The notes beneath the pieces are model-generated. The model saw only the letters and a list, made by a program, of their open reading frames with translations. It searched no databases and was not told where the DNA came from. 64,000 bases of DNA from Methanobrevibacter arboriphilus (GTDB lineage Archaea; Methanobacteriota; Methanobacteria; Methanobacteriales; Methanobacteriaceae), in the NCBI RefSeq assembly GCF_019669925.1, contig NZ_AP019779.1, positions 558,001 to 622,000 of the forward strand, written 5' to 3'. Position numbers and translations under genes: made by a program. Every line of letters begins with the position of its first letter. Positions within the stretch are counted from its first letter, which is position 1. Shown here in pieces: positions 47,575 through 56,602 of the stretch.

Positions 47575-48243
47575 TCATTTTAAAACTTCCACACCATCAG
47601 AAGTTCCCAATATTACTTGATCTACCATCTGAGAGAATATTCCATTTTCAACGACGCCAGGTATTGAATTTAAATCCTTTTCTAACTGTATAGGATTATC
47701 GATTTCACGAAAATCAGCATCAACTATAAAGTTACCATTATCTGAAATAACAGGACCATCTTTATATTGAGCCATTCTTATCTTAGGATTTGCACCCATA
47801 TCTTCAAGTGCAGAAAAAACAGGTTTTCTAGATTCTGAGATTATTTCTAATGGCACAGGAAACTTTCCAAGCTTATTGACAATTTTTGAATCATCAGCTA
47901 TAATAATAAGTTTTTCTGCAGAATAATCAACAATCTTTTCTAAAGTATGAGCTGCACCCCCACCTTTAATTAAATTAAAGTTAGGATCAATTTCATCAGC
48001 ACCATCAACAGCAATATCAACATCATGCTCTTCTAAAGTAGTTACTGGTATTTTCCATTCTTTTGCTAAAAGAAAAGATTGATATGACGTAGGAATGCCC
48101 ATTACATTTATTTCTTCTTCTTTCATCCTCATACCCACTTTTTCAATAAAGTAATGAGTAGTAGAACCAGTACCTAAACCAATAATTTGACCATCTTGAA
48201 TTTCTTCTGCAGCAGCAAAACCTGCTATTTTCTTTAAATTCAT
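47575..48243 (-). CDS. rpiA: ribose-5-phosphate isomerase A
   Basis: 222 aa. Interconverts ribose 5-phosphate and ribulose 5-phosphate. Motifs: [15 protein letters not shown] (residues 20-34), [23 protein letters not shown] near 80-102 and [11 protein letters not shown]. Catalytic Glu/Lys region of [12 protein letters not shown] is intact. Supplies ribose phosphate for nucleotides. Minus strand, convergent with cbiF across a T/A-rich 260-base gap; the UPF0179 gene is 255 bases upstream. Confidence 0.94.
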   Translation of the reverse strand: MNLKKIAGFAAAEEIQDGQIIGLGTGSTTHYFIEKVGMRMKEEEINVMGIPTSYQSFLLAKEWKIPVTTLEEHDVDIAVDGADEIDPNFNLIKGGGAAHTLEKIVDYSAEKLIIIADDSKIVNKLGKFPVPLEIISESRKPVFSALEDMGANPKIRMAQYKDGPVISDNGNFIVDADFREIDNPIQLEKDLNSIPGVVENGIFSQMVDQVILGTSDGVEVLK

Positions 48244-48498
48244 ATTTAAACACCAAAAATATTAACAATAATACAATTATAATAAAAAATACGATTAAAT
48301 AGATTAACACAGTTATAGTGAATTAATAAAGTTACAGTGAATTAATAAGTTATAATATAAATTAATACACCTATAAAATATAATACTAAAACTATATATA
48401 TTGAATTATAATAATTAGCTATATATACAAGTTTAAGCTATAATACATTGTCCAAGCTATGATATATTAGTCTAAATGTATTAATAACAAACATATAA

Positions 48499-48936
48499 TT
48501 AAGGATGTAGTTTTAAGCTAATTTTAGTAAGGTTAAGTCCTTTAGCACAAACATGCTCCTTTTTTCCTAAATTTTTAAGAATAATACACTTATCCCCATC
48601 ATTTAAACCATCAGGGAAGCATAAATCATAATAAATACAATCAATATCACAGTTTGGAGACTCAAAAGAAATATTCGATCCTTCAAAAACTTTTTTAGAA
48701 TCAACAAGAGCATTTATATCTGCTAATTCTACTTCAACAACATTTACAATTCCAGAATCATGAATTGGACATTTTTGAGTAATATCTTTCACCTTAGTAA
48801 TGGTATATTTCCTTCCTTTTTCTAATGAATCAACACAGGACGCCTTAAACCTACAACCTTCACATTCTTTTACATGACCTTCAAATATAAAAGATAGTCC
48901 AACTTCTGCTAAATCCTCTCCAATCAAAGTTATCAT
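48499..48936 (-). CDS. UPF0179 family protein
   Basis: 145 aa, cytosolic, archaeal UPF0179. Conserved cysteines are spaced as paired clusters: CEGCRFKASC near residue 24, then KCPIH, CDIDCIYYDLC and C near the end (HVCAKGLNL). They suggest zinc or iron-sulfur binding; function unknown. The ATG follows the egsA stop codon directly and its SD (AGGAGTGAT) lies inside egsA, so the two genes are translationally coupled. Confidence 0.88.
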   Translation of the reverse strand: MITLIGEDLAEVGLSFIFEGHVKECEGCRFKASCVDSLEKGRKYTITKVKDITQKCPIHDSGIVNVVEVELADINALVDSKKVFEGSNISFESPNCDIDCIYYDLCFPDGLNDGDKCIILKNLGKKEHVCAKGLNLTKISLKLHP

Positions 48937-49980
48937 TTAAATCACTCCTGTTTTTATAGCTAATTTTTTAGCTGCATCTCTTGAAAGTCCCCTATCTCCC
49001 AATATTGTATAACGCTCAGGTCTTATCTTATGTGCCATAATAAGAGCTTCAATAATATCATCAGGATCAATTCCCAATTCATATGCATTAGTCGGTGCAT
49101 TCATATCATGTAACGCATTTTTTATAACTTCCCAGTCTCCACCATGAAGACTCATCATCATTATAGTTCCAACACCACATTGCTCACCATGAAGAGCAGG
49201 TTTTTTAGCTATTTTATCTAATGCATGACTAAATTTATGTTCAGACCCACTTGCAGGCCTACTTGATCCAGCTATACTAATTGCCATTCCACTACTGAAT
49301 AAAGATTTCACTACTAGCCTAGCACTTTCTTCTAAACCTTTTTTTATAGATTTTGATGACTTCATTATTAATTTTGCAGTCATAAGAGAAAGAGCAGCTG
49401 CAGATTCACTATAAGATTCATTTTGAAGCCTATTAGCTAATTGCCAATCTTTAATAGCAGTGTAGTTAGAAACAATATCTGCACAACCTGCAGAAAGAAG
49501 ACGAAAAGGAGCATTACGGATTATATTAGTATCGGCTATGACTCCAATAGGAGCTTGAGCAGTCATAGAAACAGAACCTTTATTATTTTTAATCGATGCT
49601 AAAGGAGAAGCAATCCCATCGTGAGAAGCAGCAGTAGGTACAGAAACAAAATAAATACCTGCATTAGTAGCTGCCATTTTTGCTACATCAATAACTTTAC
49701 CTCCCCCCACACCAACAATGAGAGAAGTATTGTTAAGTTTATCTTCTATTTTTTTTACTGTCTTAGAAGTAGCATCATTGATTTTAGAAAGGTCAACCTC
49801 AAAGTCTTCATTTTCAAGACTCTCAATAGCTTTATCAGCCCCAATTTTAAGAGTGTTTGGTCCTGTAACAACAAGAACCTCACCATAAAATCTTAAATCT
49901 TTACATATACTTCCAGTATTATCAATAACATCAGCACCTATATGAACTTCCCTAGGCATCTGAATTTTTTTGGAATCCAT
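48937..49980 (-). CDS. egsA: sn-glycerol-1-phosphate dehydrogenase
   Basis: 347 aa. Makes the sn-glycerol-1-phosphate backbone of archaeal lipids from dihydroxyacetone phosphate. NAD(P)-binding [12 protein letters not shown] near 92-104, [16 protein letters not shown], and the zinc-ligand region [11 protein letters not shown] and [11 protein letters not shown] (Asp/His ligands) are all present. Full length for the family. Co-transcribed with UPF0179. Confidence 0.95.
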   Translation of the reverse strand: MDSKKIQMPREVHIGADVIDNTGSICKDLRFYGEVLVVTGPNTLKIGADKAIESLENEDFEVDLSKINDATSKTVKKIEDKLNNTSLIVGVGGGKVIDVAKMAATNAGIYFVSVPTAASHDGIASPLASIKNNKGSVSMTAQAPIGVIADTNIIRNAPFRLLSAGCADIVSNYTAIKDWQLANRLQNESYSESAAALSLMTAKLIMKSSKSIKKGLEESARLVVKSLFSSGMAISIAGSSRPASGSEHKFSHALDKIAKKPALHGEQCGVGTIMMMSLHGGDWEVIKNALHDMNAPTNAYELGIDPDDIIEALIMAHKIRPERYTILGDRGLSRDAAKKLAIKTGVI

Positions 49981-50712
49981 AATTATCTCCTATAATCTTA
50001 TAATATATATTTGCCTCCACTAATAAAATAAGTTTTGATTTTTTAGTAAAAATAATAAATTAAATAGAATATAATTAAAAATATAACTAGAAATATTTAT
50101 GAATATAGCTATGAATATATCTTGAAATATAAATTAAATATAATTAGTAATATAACTTGAAATATAATTAGGGTTAATTAGAAATATAATTAGAAATATA
50201 TTTTAGAAATATAACTAGAAATATAGTTTATAAATATACTAGAATAATTATTATTAATATAATTATGAATATACTTTGAAATATAATCAATAATATAATT
50301 AGAAATAATTTAGAAATATAATTTATATATTAATAAAATAATATGAATATTATAACTATTAGATAACTATTAGATAAAATGTTTAGAGTTCGTCCAATTT
50401 ATAATATAGTATCCATTAACTTATTAATTATTTAAATTATTATCAATTTAACTAATAATTAATTTTAACTAGTAATTAATTCTAACTAATAATTAATAAA
50501 TAACTAACAATAAAACTAATATTAAACTAATACTAAATTGGTAATAAATTAATATTAGACTAATATTAGGCTAATTTTGAAATTAATAGCTATTATTTAA
50601 AATAAAAATTATATTTTCTTTAAAAAATTATAAAAATTAAAAAAGAAAATAAAAATAAAGATAAATGTTAAAAATCAATGAAAATAATTATTACTAATAT
50701 TCAGGTGATTAA
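49981..50712. other. 732-bp divergent spacer with AAATATAACTAGAAATATA repeats
   Basis: From about 50060 to 50340 a degenerate unit of 10-20 bases (GAAATATAATTA, GAAATATAACTA) recurs more than ten times. From 50430 another type, TAACTAATAATTAATA, takes over. Promoters of egsA and proS lie at the ends; AGGTGATTAA is the proS SD. No gene. Confidence 0.5.
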
Positions 50713-52134
50713 ATGGAAAATTTCAGCCAATGGTATCATAATATCTTAGAAGAAGCATCAATAATTGACTCAAGATATCCAATAAAAGGAATGAGTGTGT
50801 GGTTACCTAAAGGATTTAAATTAAGAAAACATATTATTGAACCTCTTAAAAAACTATTAGATAAAGATCATGAAGAAGTATTATTCCCACTACTTGTGCC
50901 TGAAGATGAATTAGCAAAAGAAGGAATACATGTAAAAGGATTTGAAGATGAAGTTTACTGGGTAACACACGGAGGGCAAAAGGAATTAAATAAAAAATTA
51001 GCTATACGCCCAACTAGTGAAACAGCAATGTATCCTATGTTTTCTCTTTGGGTAAGATCCCATATTGACCTTCCAATGAAATTTTATCAAGTTGTTAATA
51101 CATTTAGATATGAAACAAAACATACAAGACCACTCATAAGAGTAAGAGAAATAACAACATTTAAAGAAGCCCATACTGTTCATACAACCAAAGAAGGAGC
51201 TGATGAACAAGTGAAAGAAGCTATTAAAATTTATAAAGAATTTTTTGATACTCTTGCTATTCCTTATCTTTTAAGTAAAAGACCAATATGGGACAAATTC
51301 CCAGGTGCTGATTATACAATGGCTTTTGATACATTAATGCCTGATGGAAAGACACTGCAGATTGGAACAGTCCATAATTTAGGTCAAACATTTGCAAAAA
51401 CATTTGATATTACCTATGAAACAGCTGAAAGTACTCATGATTATGTTTATCAAACATGTTATGGTCTTTCTGATAGAGTAATAGCTTCTGTAATTGGTAT
51501 ACATGGTGATGAGAAAGGACTCAGACTTCCACCACAAATTGCACCTAACCAAGTTACAATAATCCCTATCATATTTAAAAAAGGAGGAGAAGAAGTTTTA
51601 AACAAATGTGAAGAAATAAAATCTTCCCTTGAATCTAATAACATAAGGACAAGTATGGATACTAGAGATATTCGTCCAGGTAAAAAGTTTTATGAATGGG
51701 AATTAAATGGATCACCAATAAGAATAGAACTTGGACCAAGAGACCTTGAAAACAACAAAGCAGTGATTGTTAGAAGAGATAATCTTGAAAAAGTTGAAAT
51801 TGACTTAGAATCTGATTATGTTTCAAAAATTGAAGAAATGTTTAAAGAAATATCTGAAAATATGAAAAATCAAGTTTGGAAAAAAATGAACGACTCTATT
51901 ATTTCAACAAAAAGCTTAGATAATGTAAATGAATTAATTAAAGATGAAAAAGTTGTTTCATTTACATGGTGTGGGAATGAAGAATGTGGAAAAGTAATAG
52001 AGGAAATAACTGAAATTGATATACTTGGAACTCAATCAGAAAATAGCGATTATTGCAAAGATATTGATGGTTCAAAATGTATCCATTGTGGTAAAGAAGG
52101 CAAATATACTGCTTTAATGGCTAAAACTTATTAA
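50713..52134 (+). CDS. proS: prolyl-tRNA synthetase, archaeal/eukaryotic type
   Basis: 473 aa. Class II aminoacyl-tRNA synthetase. N-terminal [29 protein letters not shown], motif 2 ([17 protein letters not shown]) near 135-150 and motif 3 in [13 protein letters not shown] region are visible, followed by the anticodon-binding domain and the C-terminal zinc-binding segment (CGNEECGK ... [13 protein letters not shown]). No bacterial editing insertion, as expected for archaea. Precedes cofC by 116 bases. Confidence 0.95.
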   Translation: MENFSQWYHNILEEASIIDSRYPIKGMSVWLPKGFKLRKHIIEPLKKLLDKDHEEVLFPLLVPEDELAKEGIHVKGFEDEVYWVTHGGQKELNKKLAIRPTSETAMYPMFSLWVRSHIDLPMKFYQVVNTFRYETKHTRPLIRVREITTFKEAHTVHTTKEGADEQVKEAIKIYKEFFDTLAIPYLLSKRPIWDKFPGADYTMAFDTLMPDGKTLQIGTVHNLGQTFAKTFDITYETAESTHDYVYQTCYGLSDRVIASVIGIHGDEKGLRLPPQIAPNQVTIIPIIFKKGGEEVLNKCEEIKSSLESNNIRTSMDTRDIRPGKKFYEWELNGSPIRIELGPRDLENNKAVIVRRDNLEKVEIDLESDYVSKIEEMFKEISENMKNQVWKKMNDSIISTKSLDNVNELIKDEKVVSFTWCGNEECGKVIEEITEIDILGTQSENSDYCKDIDGSKCIHCGKEGKYTALMAKTY

Positions 52135-52250
52135 AATAATAAAGAATAATTGAAATTATAAAAATAATATTGATAATAATATCAATAATCCCATTAGTAA
52201 TAATCATATTAATAATAAAAAATCAATAAGACTAATAAAGAGTAGGTAAA

Positions 52251-52925
52251 ATGGATGAAATATATGCGATCATACCAGTATCAAGATTTTCAAATGCAAA
52301 AACAAGATTATCTCCTTTTTTAGAGTTAAAGGAAAGGGAAAAACTTCTTAAAGCTATGCTTAAAGATGTGACAAAAACATTAAAATCTGTAGTTGATGAG
52401 ATAGTTATAATAAGTGCAGATAAAGAAGTATTAGAATATGCAAACAAACTTGAAGTTCTAACATTGGTGGAAAATGAAGGTTTAAATTTAAACACTGCAA
52501 TTTCTCAAGCTATGGACTGGTGTAGGCATAAAACCAAAAAAGTGTTTATTGTTCCATCAGACATCCCTTTAATTTCTAAAACAAACATTGATGCGTTAAT
52601 TGAATCAGCGAAAGCTCTTGATTTTGTGATAGTTCCTTCTAAAGGAGGAGGAACAAATGGTCTTATAATAAAACCATTATCTATCGATATGAAATTTGGG
52701 GAATTTAGCTTCAAAAATCATATTAAAGAAGCAAATAAAAATGGATTTGACCCTGTAATATATGATTCATTTTATATGTCTCTTGATGTGAACATAGCAG
52801 AAGACCTCGGAGAAATAATGATTCATGGATCAGGATGTGAAGCACAAAGCTATTTAAAAGATTTAAAAATAGGTGTTGAATCTATTCATGGTGCAGAAAG
52901 ACTAAAAGTTACAAGACCTGATTGA
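52251..52925 (+). CDS. cofC: 2-phospho-L-lactate guanylyltransferase
   Basis: 224 aa. Activates 2-phospholactate with GTP in coenzyme F420 biosynthesis. MobA-like nucleotidyltransferase fold: AIIPVSRFSNAKTRLSPFL (residues 6-24), VFIVPSDIPLIS near 98-109, KGGGTNGLIIKP near 133-144. F420 is the hydride carrier of methanogenesis. It lies between proS and thiD on the same strand. AGAGTAGGTAAA before the ATG contains the SD. Confidence 0.92.
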   Translation: MDEIYAIIPVSRFSNAKTRLSPFLELKEREKLLKAMLKDVTKTLKSVVDEIVIISADKEVLEYANKLEVLTLVENEGLNLNTAISQAMDWCRHKTKKVFIVPSDIPLISKTNIDALIESAKALDFVIVPSKGGGTNGLIIKPLSIDMKFGEFSFKNHIKEANKNGFDPVIYDSFYMSLDVNIAEDLGEIMIHGSGCEAQSYLKDLKIGVESIHGAERLKVTRPD

Positions 52926-53071
52926 ATAACTAAATTTGATTAAATAATTAAATTTAAATCAAATAGCTAAACACTAATTAAATAATTAAACTTTAATTAA
53001 ATAGATAAAAACTAATTAAATTTTAATTAAATACGTAAAATAAAAGTTAAAAATCTAAAAAAGATGATTAG

Positions 53072-53923
53072 ATGATGGGAATTTCAATAGCAGGACTAGA
53101 TCCATCAGGAGGAGCAGGAATAATAGCAGATATGAAAACATTTCAAGCTCTTGGTATTCATGGAACTTCAGTTATAACAGCATTAACTTCGCAAAACCCC
53201 AATAAAGTATTTTCATTAATGCCAATAGATACAGAATATATCAAAGAACAATTTGACTCAATATTTGATGGATATGGAGAATATATTAACTATGGGAAAA
53301 CAGGAATGTTATATTCTCCAGAAATAATAAAAACTGTAGCTAAAAAAATTAAAGAGTATGATATCAAAATTGTAGTAGATCCAGTGATGATTGCAAGTGC
53401 TGGAGGATCTCTTTTAAAAGATGAAAGAGATATAAAAAAATCAAAAGAAATGATTGCAAATGCTCTCAGAAAATATCTTCTTCCAAAGTCTATAATTACA
53501 ACACCAAATGTTGCTGAAGCAGAAATTCTAGCAGGAATGAAGATAGAGAATCCTGATGATGCTAAAGAAGCAGCTTATAAAATTGGAAAGATTTCTAATG
53601 TTATAATAACAGGAGGGCATCTAAATGGAATCAATACTATTTTTAACAAAACCAATAATGAATTAAAAACTATCAGAAAAGTTCTTATTGAAACAAAAAA
53701 TACTCATGGTAGTGGATGCACATTTTCAGCTGCTTTAACAAGTTATTTAATAAAAAAAAATGATCTAAATACAAATAATTTGAATACAAATTATCTAAAT
53801 ACAAATGATTTGAATAGAAATAATTTGAATATATCCATTGAAAAATCTTTAGATTTTACAGAAAAAGCTATAAAAAATGGTGAATATGGAACATTAAAAC
53901 AAAAAAGCTGTTTTAATAATTGA
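53072..53923 (+). CDS. thiD: hydroxymethylpyrimidine/phosphomethylpyrimidine kinase with repeat insert
   Basis: 283 aa. Phosphorylates HMP and HMP-P in thiamine synthesis. Ribokinase-like features: ISIAGLDPSGGAGIIADMKT at the N-terminus, VVDPVMIASAGG near 110, and the catalytic HGSGCTFSAA near 211-220. The fused ThiN domain often seen in archaea is absent. Residues about 231-253 are a pentapeptide repeat ([DNY]LNTN) encoded by 15-base DNA repeats and inserted before the last helices. The position after the active site suggests a tolerated surface loop. Confidence 0.92.
   Translation: MMGISIAGLDPSGGAGIIADMKTFQALGIHGTSVITALTSQNPNKVFSLMPIDTEYIKEQFDSIFDGYGEYINYGKTGMLYSPEIIKTVAKKIKEYDIKIVVDPVMIASAGGSLLKDERDIKKSKEMIANALRKYLLPKSIITTPNVAEAEILAGMKIENPDDAKEAAYKIGKISNVIITGGHLNGINTIFNKTNNELKTIRKVLIETKNTHGSGCTFSAALTSYLIKKNDLNTNNLNTNYLNTNDLNRNNLNISIEKSLDFTEKAIKNGEYGTLKQKSCFNN
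53762..53829 (+). repeat. 15-bp tandem repeat inside thiD
   Basis: About 4.5 copies of GATCTAAATACAAAT / AATTTGAATACAAAT, in frame, encoding DLNTN, NLNTN, YLNTN, DLNRN and NLN. The unit length matches that of the noncoding array at 40802. Confidence 0.85.
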
Positions 53924-54049
53924 AAAACTTTAAAAATATAAGTTAATATTTTACAAAGAATATATCTAAATTTCATGTATACAATACACTATTTTTTTTA
54001 AAAAAAATAATAATACTAAAATAAAACATAATACTAAAATAAAATAAAT

Positions 54050-54179
54050 CCTCCTTCAATTATAATAATTTAGATGCTAAATATAATATAAGGTAGGTAA
54101 ATATAGAATATTTTTTAATTTTTAAGAAAACAGAAAAACTATGAAACATATGTTCAAGAAATATTATAATTGAGGAGGG
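54050..54179. mobile_element. inverted-repeat-bounded segment, possible MITE relic or structured RNA
   Basis: CCTCCTTCAATTATAATAAT (54050) and ATATTATAATTGAGGAGG (54161) are inverted repeats with one or two mismatches, 88 bases apart. Such terminal repeats around a short noncoding core fit a MITE-like relic. A long stem-loop RNA is the alternative. No target-site duplication recognised. Confidence 0.3.
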
Positions 54180-54183
54180 TTAC

Positions 54184-54203
54184 TATAGAGAATACTCGCT
54201 ATA
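54184..54203. promoter_or_regulatory. 20-bp palindrome TATAG-A-GAATACTC-G-CTATA
   Basis: TATAGAGAATACTCGCTATA resembles the palindrome at 15281. It lies 15-30 bases after a TATA-like ATATTATAAT, but no gene follows on the + strand. If it marks a promoter, the transcript would be noncoding and antisense to the sulP 3' end. Confidence 0.35.
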
Positions 54204-54499
54204 ATAACATTATATTATATTTTATTCATACTATATAAAATTTGCTAAATTATATAAATTCATGAAAAAATTATACTCATGGAAATGTTATAAATAATAA
54301 AAAATTATAAATAATAAAAGCTTCTTTTTTAGCTTTATAAAAATAAAAAATTTTTATAAGTAATAACAAACATTAAATTTATCTATATATTAAAATAAGT
54401 ATATTAAAATAAGTAACATAGTAATATCAGATATGAAAATACACAATAATATTAAAACACATAATATATTAAAGTAAAAATATAAAACGAAATATATAG

Positions 54500-56212
54500 T
54501 TATTTCTCTTCTTCATCATAATACTTTTTTTCCCAGTTATTTACAATATCATCTATAGTTGGATAAATACCCTTATACATGTTTAATTTTTTGTTTAGAC
54601 CCATTTTCCATAATAATTGTCTAACGGGAGAGTTTAAATGAGCCAATCTTAGTTCAATTCCCTCTTTAGCTAAAATTCCATGTAAAAGCTCTAAATTTTC
54701 AGCTCCTGCCATATCTAAATAGTCAGTATTACCCATATCTAAAACCAGAACAGAAATTTCCTTTCTTTCTTTTATTCTTTTTAATATTTCATTATCAATA
54801 TTTTCAGAATTAAGAAAAACTTGAGCACCATCAATCCTTAGTATGAGAACATTAGAAATAGTTTCAACAGGTTCATGGAATCGTATATCCTTATATAACC
54901 TTGTACCTTTTACACGGCCTAATTCAACAATATGTGGGTTGTAAATATTATATAATATTCCTAAAACAGAAATTACAACTCCAACAACAACACCTTGCAA
55001 AATTCCTAAAAATAAAACTCCTCCAGCTGTAACTATAGCATAAACAAACTCTTTTTTACTTATTATATAATATCTTTTTAGTTCTTTCAAATTAAAAATC
55101 TTAGTAACAGCTACAATTATAATGGCAGCTAAAATAGTCTCAGGAAGATGGCTAAAAAATTCTGTAAAAAATAATATTACAATAATAACAATTAAAGCAG
55201 AAACCAAGCTTGAAAATGGAGATTGTGAACCAGATTCTTCATTGATTGCAGACCTTGAGAAACTTCCACCAACTGGAAATCCTTGAGCAATACTAGATGA
55301 AATATTAGATAATCCCAAAGCAAGAAGTTCTTTGTTACTATCTGCTGAATCATCATCTCTCTTTAATCCTAATATTTTAGTAGTACCCATTCCTTCAACA
55401 TAGCTTAAAATAAAACAAAATCCTGCTAAATAAACTATAAGACCCAAATCAATGCTAGGTATTTTTGGAATTTCAAACATAGGTAAACCTGCAGGAATAT
55501 TCCCAACTAAACTAACACCTAGCCAACTTAAATCGATAAAAGTAAATAATAATATAGGAACAGCCACAATTATTAAAGCATTAGGTAATTTAGATAGATA
55601 TTTCTCACTTAAAAGAAGATAAAAAACTGATAGTATCCCAATAGCTAATGTAATTATATTAATCTCATAGAGATGAGTTCCAATAAAAGCTATTCTGCTA
55701 AAAAAACCTCCAGTTGCACCATCTATACCCATCAATTTAGATAATTGTGTTGCCATTATATAAACAGCAGCACCAGCAGAAAAACCAGTTAAAACACTTC
55801 TAGATATTACTCTTGAAATAAATTCCATGTGAAGTATCCAAGCTACAATAGAAAAAATACCTACCAACAACCCTACAAAAGAGGCAATAGCCCAAAAATT
55901 AGAAGGATTGACAATAGTCATAGTTCCAATAGTAGAACCAACTAAAATAGATAATGCAGATGTTGGACCAATAGAAAGTTGATTAGATGTTCCAAAAATA
56001 AAATAAACAAGTAAAGCAGCGAAAGCAGCATAAAGACCTGCTTGAGGAGGTAAACCTGCTAAAGAAGAATAAGCAATAGCTTCTGGAATAGTTATTGCTC
56101 CAACTGTTATTCCAGCTATAACGTCAAGTCTTAAAAACTTTTTATTATAACTTTTCCCCCATTTAAGAATAGGAAATAGTTTTTTAACTTCTTTTAACAT
56201 AATATTCCCCAT
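54500..56212 (-). CDS. SulP-family anion transporter with STAS domain
   Basis: 570 aa. SLC26/SulP transporter: residues about 25-430 form the membrane domain (signature region DVIAGITVGAITIPEAIAYS and LAGLPPQAGLYAAF), followed by a C-terminal STAS domain (about 445-560; VLVLDMGNTDYLDMAGAENL). Transports sulfate, bicarbonate or another anion; substrate not determinable. The ATG follows a weak GGGAATATT-type context; a second Met (MLKEVKKLF) is three codons on. No co-transcribed sulfate-assimilation gene. Confidence 0.9.
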   Translation of the reverse strand: MGNIMLKEVKKLFPILKWGKSYNKKFLRLDVIAGITVGAITIPEAIAYSSLAGLPPQAGLYAAFAALLVYFIFGTSNQLSIGPTSALSILVGSTIGTMTIVNPSNFWAIASFVGLLVGIFSIVAWILHMEFISRVISRSVLTGFSAGAAVYIMATQLSKLMGIDGATGGFFSRIAFIGTHLYEINIITLAIGILSVFYLLLSEKYLSKLPNALIIVAVPILLFTFIDLSWLGVSLVGNIPAGLPMFEIPKIPSIDLGLIVYLAGFCFILSYVEGMGTTKILGLKRDDDSADSNKELLALGLSNISSSIAQGFPVGGSFSRSAINEESGSQSPFSSLVSALIVIIVILFFTEFFSHLPETILAAIIIVAVTKIFNLKELKRYYIISKKEFVYAIVTAGGVLFLGILQGVVVGVVISVLGILYNIYNPHIVELGRVKGTRLYKDIRFHEPVETISNVLILRIDGAQVFLNSENIDNEILKRIKERKEISVLVLDMGNTDYLDMAGAENLELLHGILAKEGIELRLAHLNSPVRQLLWKMGLNKKLNMYKGIYPTIDDIVNNWEKKYYDEEEK

Positions 56213-56602
56213 TTAAAAAATTTATGAATGGAAAACCTTAAAATAAATTTAATTAAATAATAATATTTTATTAATAAGTAGTTTATAATAAAGTATTTTA
56301 TAATAAATTAGTTTATTAATCAAGTAATAAATAATTTATGCTAATATATAAATAATGAATATGTATTTAATCAATAAAAACTATTAAAAAATTTATCAAT
56401 CAATCAGATCAAAACAGGAATCTAAAAAATAAAAACACAATAAATAAAAAAAGAGAAAAAAATAAAATACTTTAAAAACAAATATAACAATTATAAAGGC
56501 TTTAAAGAAATATAAACCTATAATAATATAATAAAATTAAAAAAAATAATAATAAAAGGAGAAAAAAATTAAAAACTCTCCCTTAAAAAATAATTACAAT
56601 TT
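56213..56602. other. 390-bp spacer between sulP and adhesin genes
   Basis: Contains the sulP promoter at its left end and a terminator hairpin for the adhesin at its right end. Otherwise TTATAATAAAGTATTTTATAA-type repeats. Confidence 0.4.
56540..56587 (-). terminator. hairpin and T-tract after the 941-aa adhesin
   Basis: On the minus strand AAGGGAGA (56587-56577 region) faces TCTCCTT with one bulge and a T-rich loop, followed by a long T-rich run. It starts about 16 bases after the adhesin stop codon. Confidence 0.5.

Larger units (their letters stand above)
53924..54499. other. 576-bp convergent region with an inverted-repeat-bounded element
   Basis: Lies between the 3' ends of thiD and the sulP gene. 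It holds a 130-bp segment bounded by 20-base inverted repeats (54050-54179) and directly after it a 20-bp palindrome (54184-54203). No open frame of note. The two signals in a region without gene starts make a small RNA or mobile-element relic possible. Confidence 0.5.

Noticed and set aside
54500-56212. STAS domain of the SulP transporter considered as part of the same partner switch as the 17105 STAS protein
   Set aside because: SulP proteins normally carry their own STAS domain; no sequence or positional link to the MATE/STAS module.
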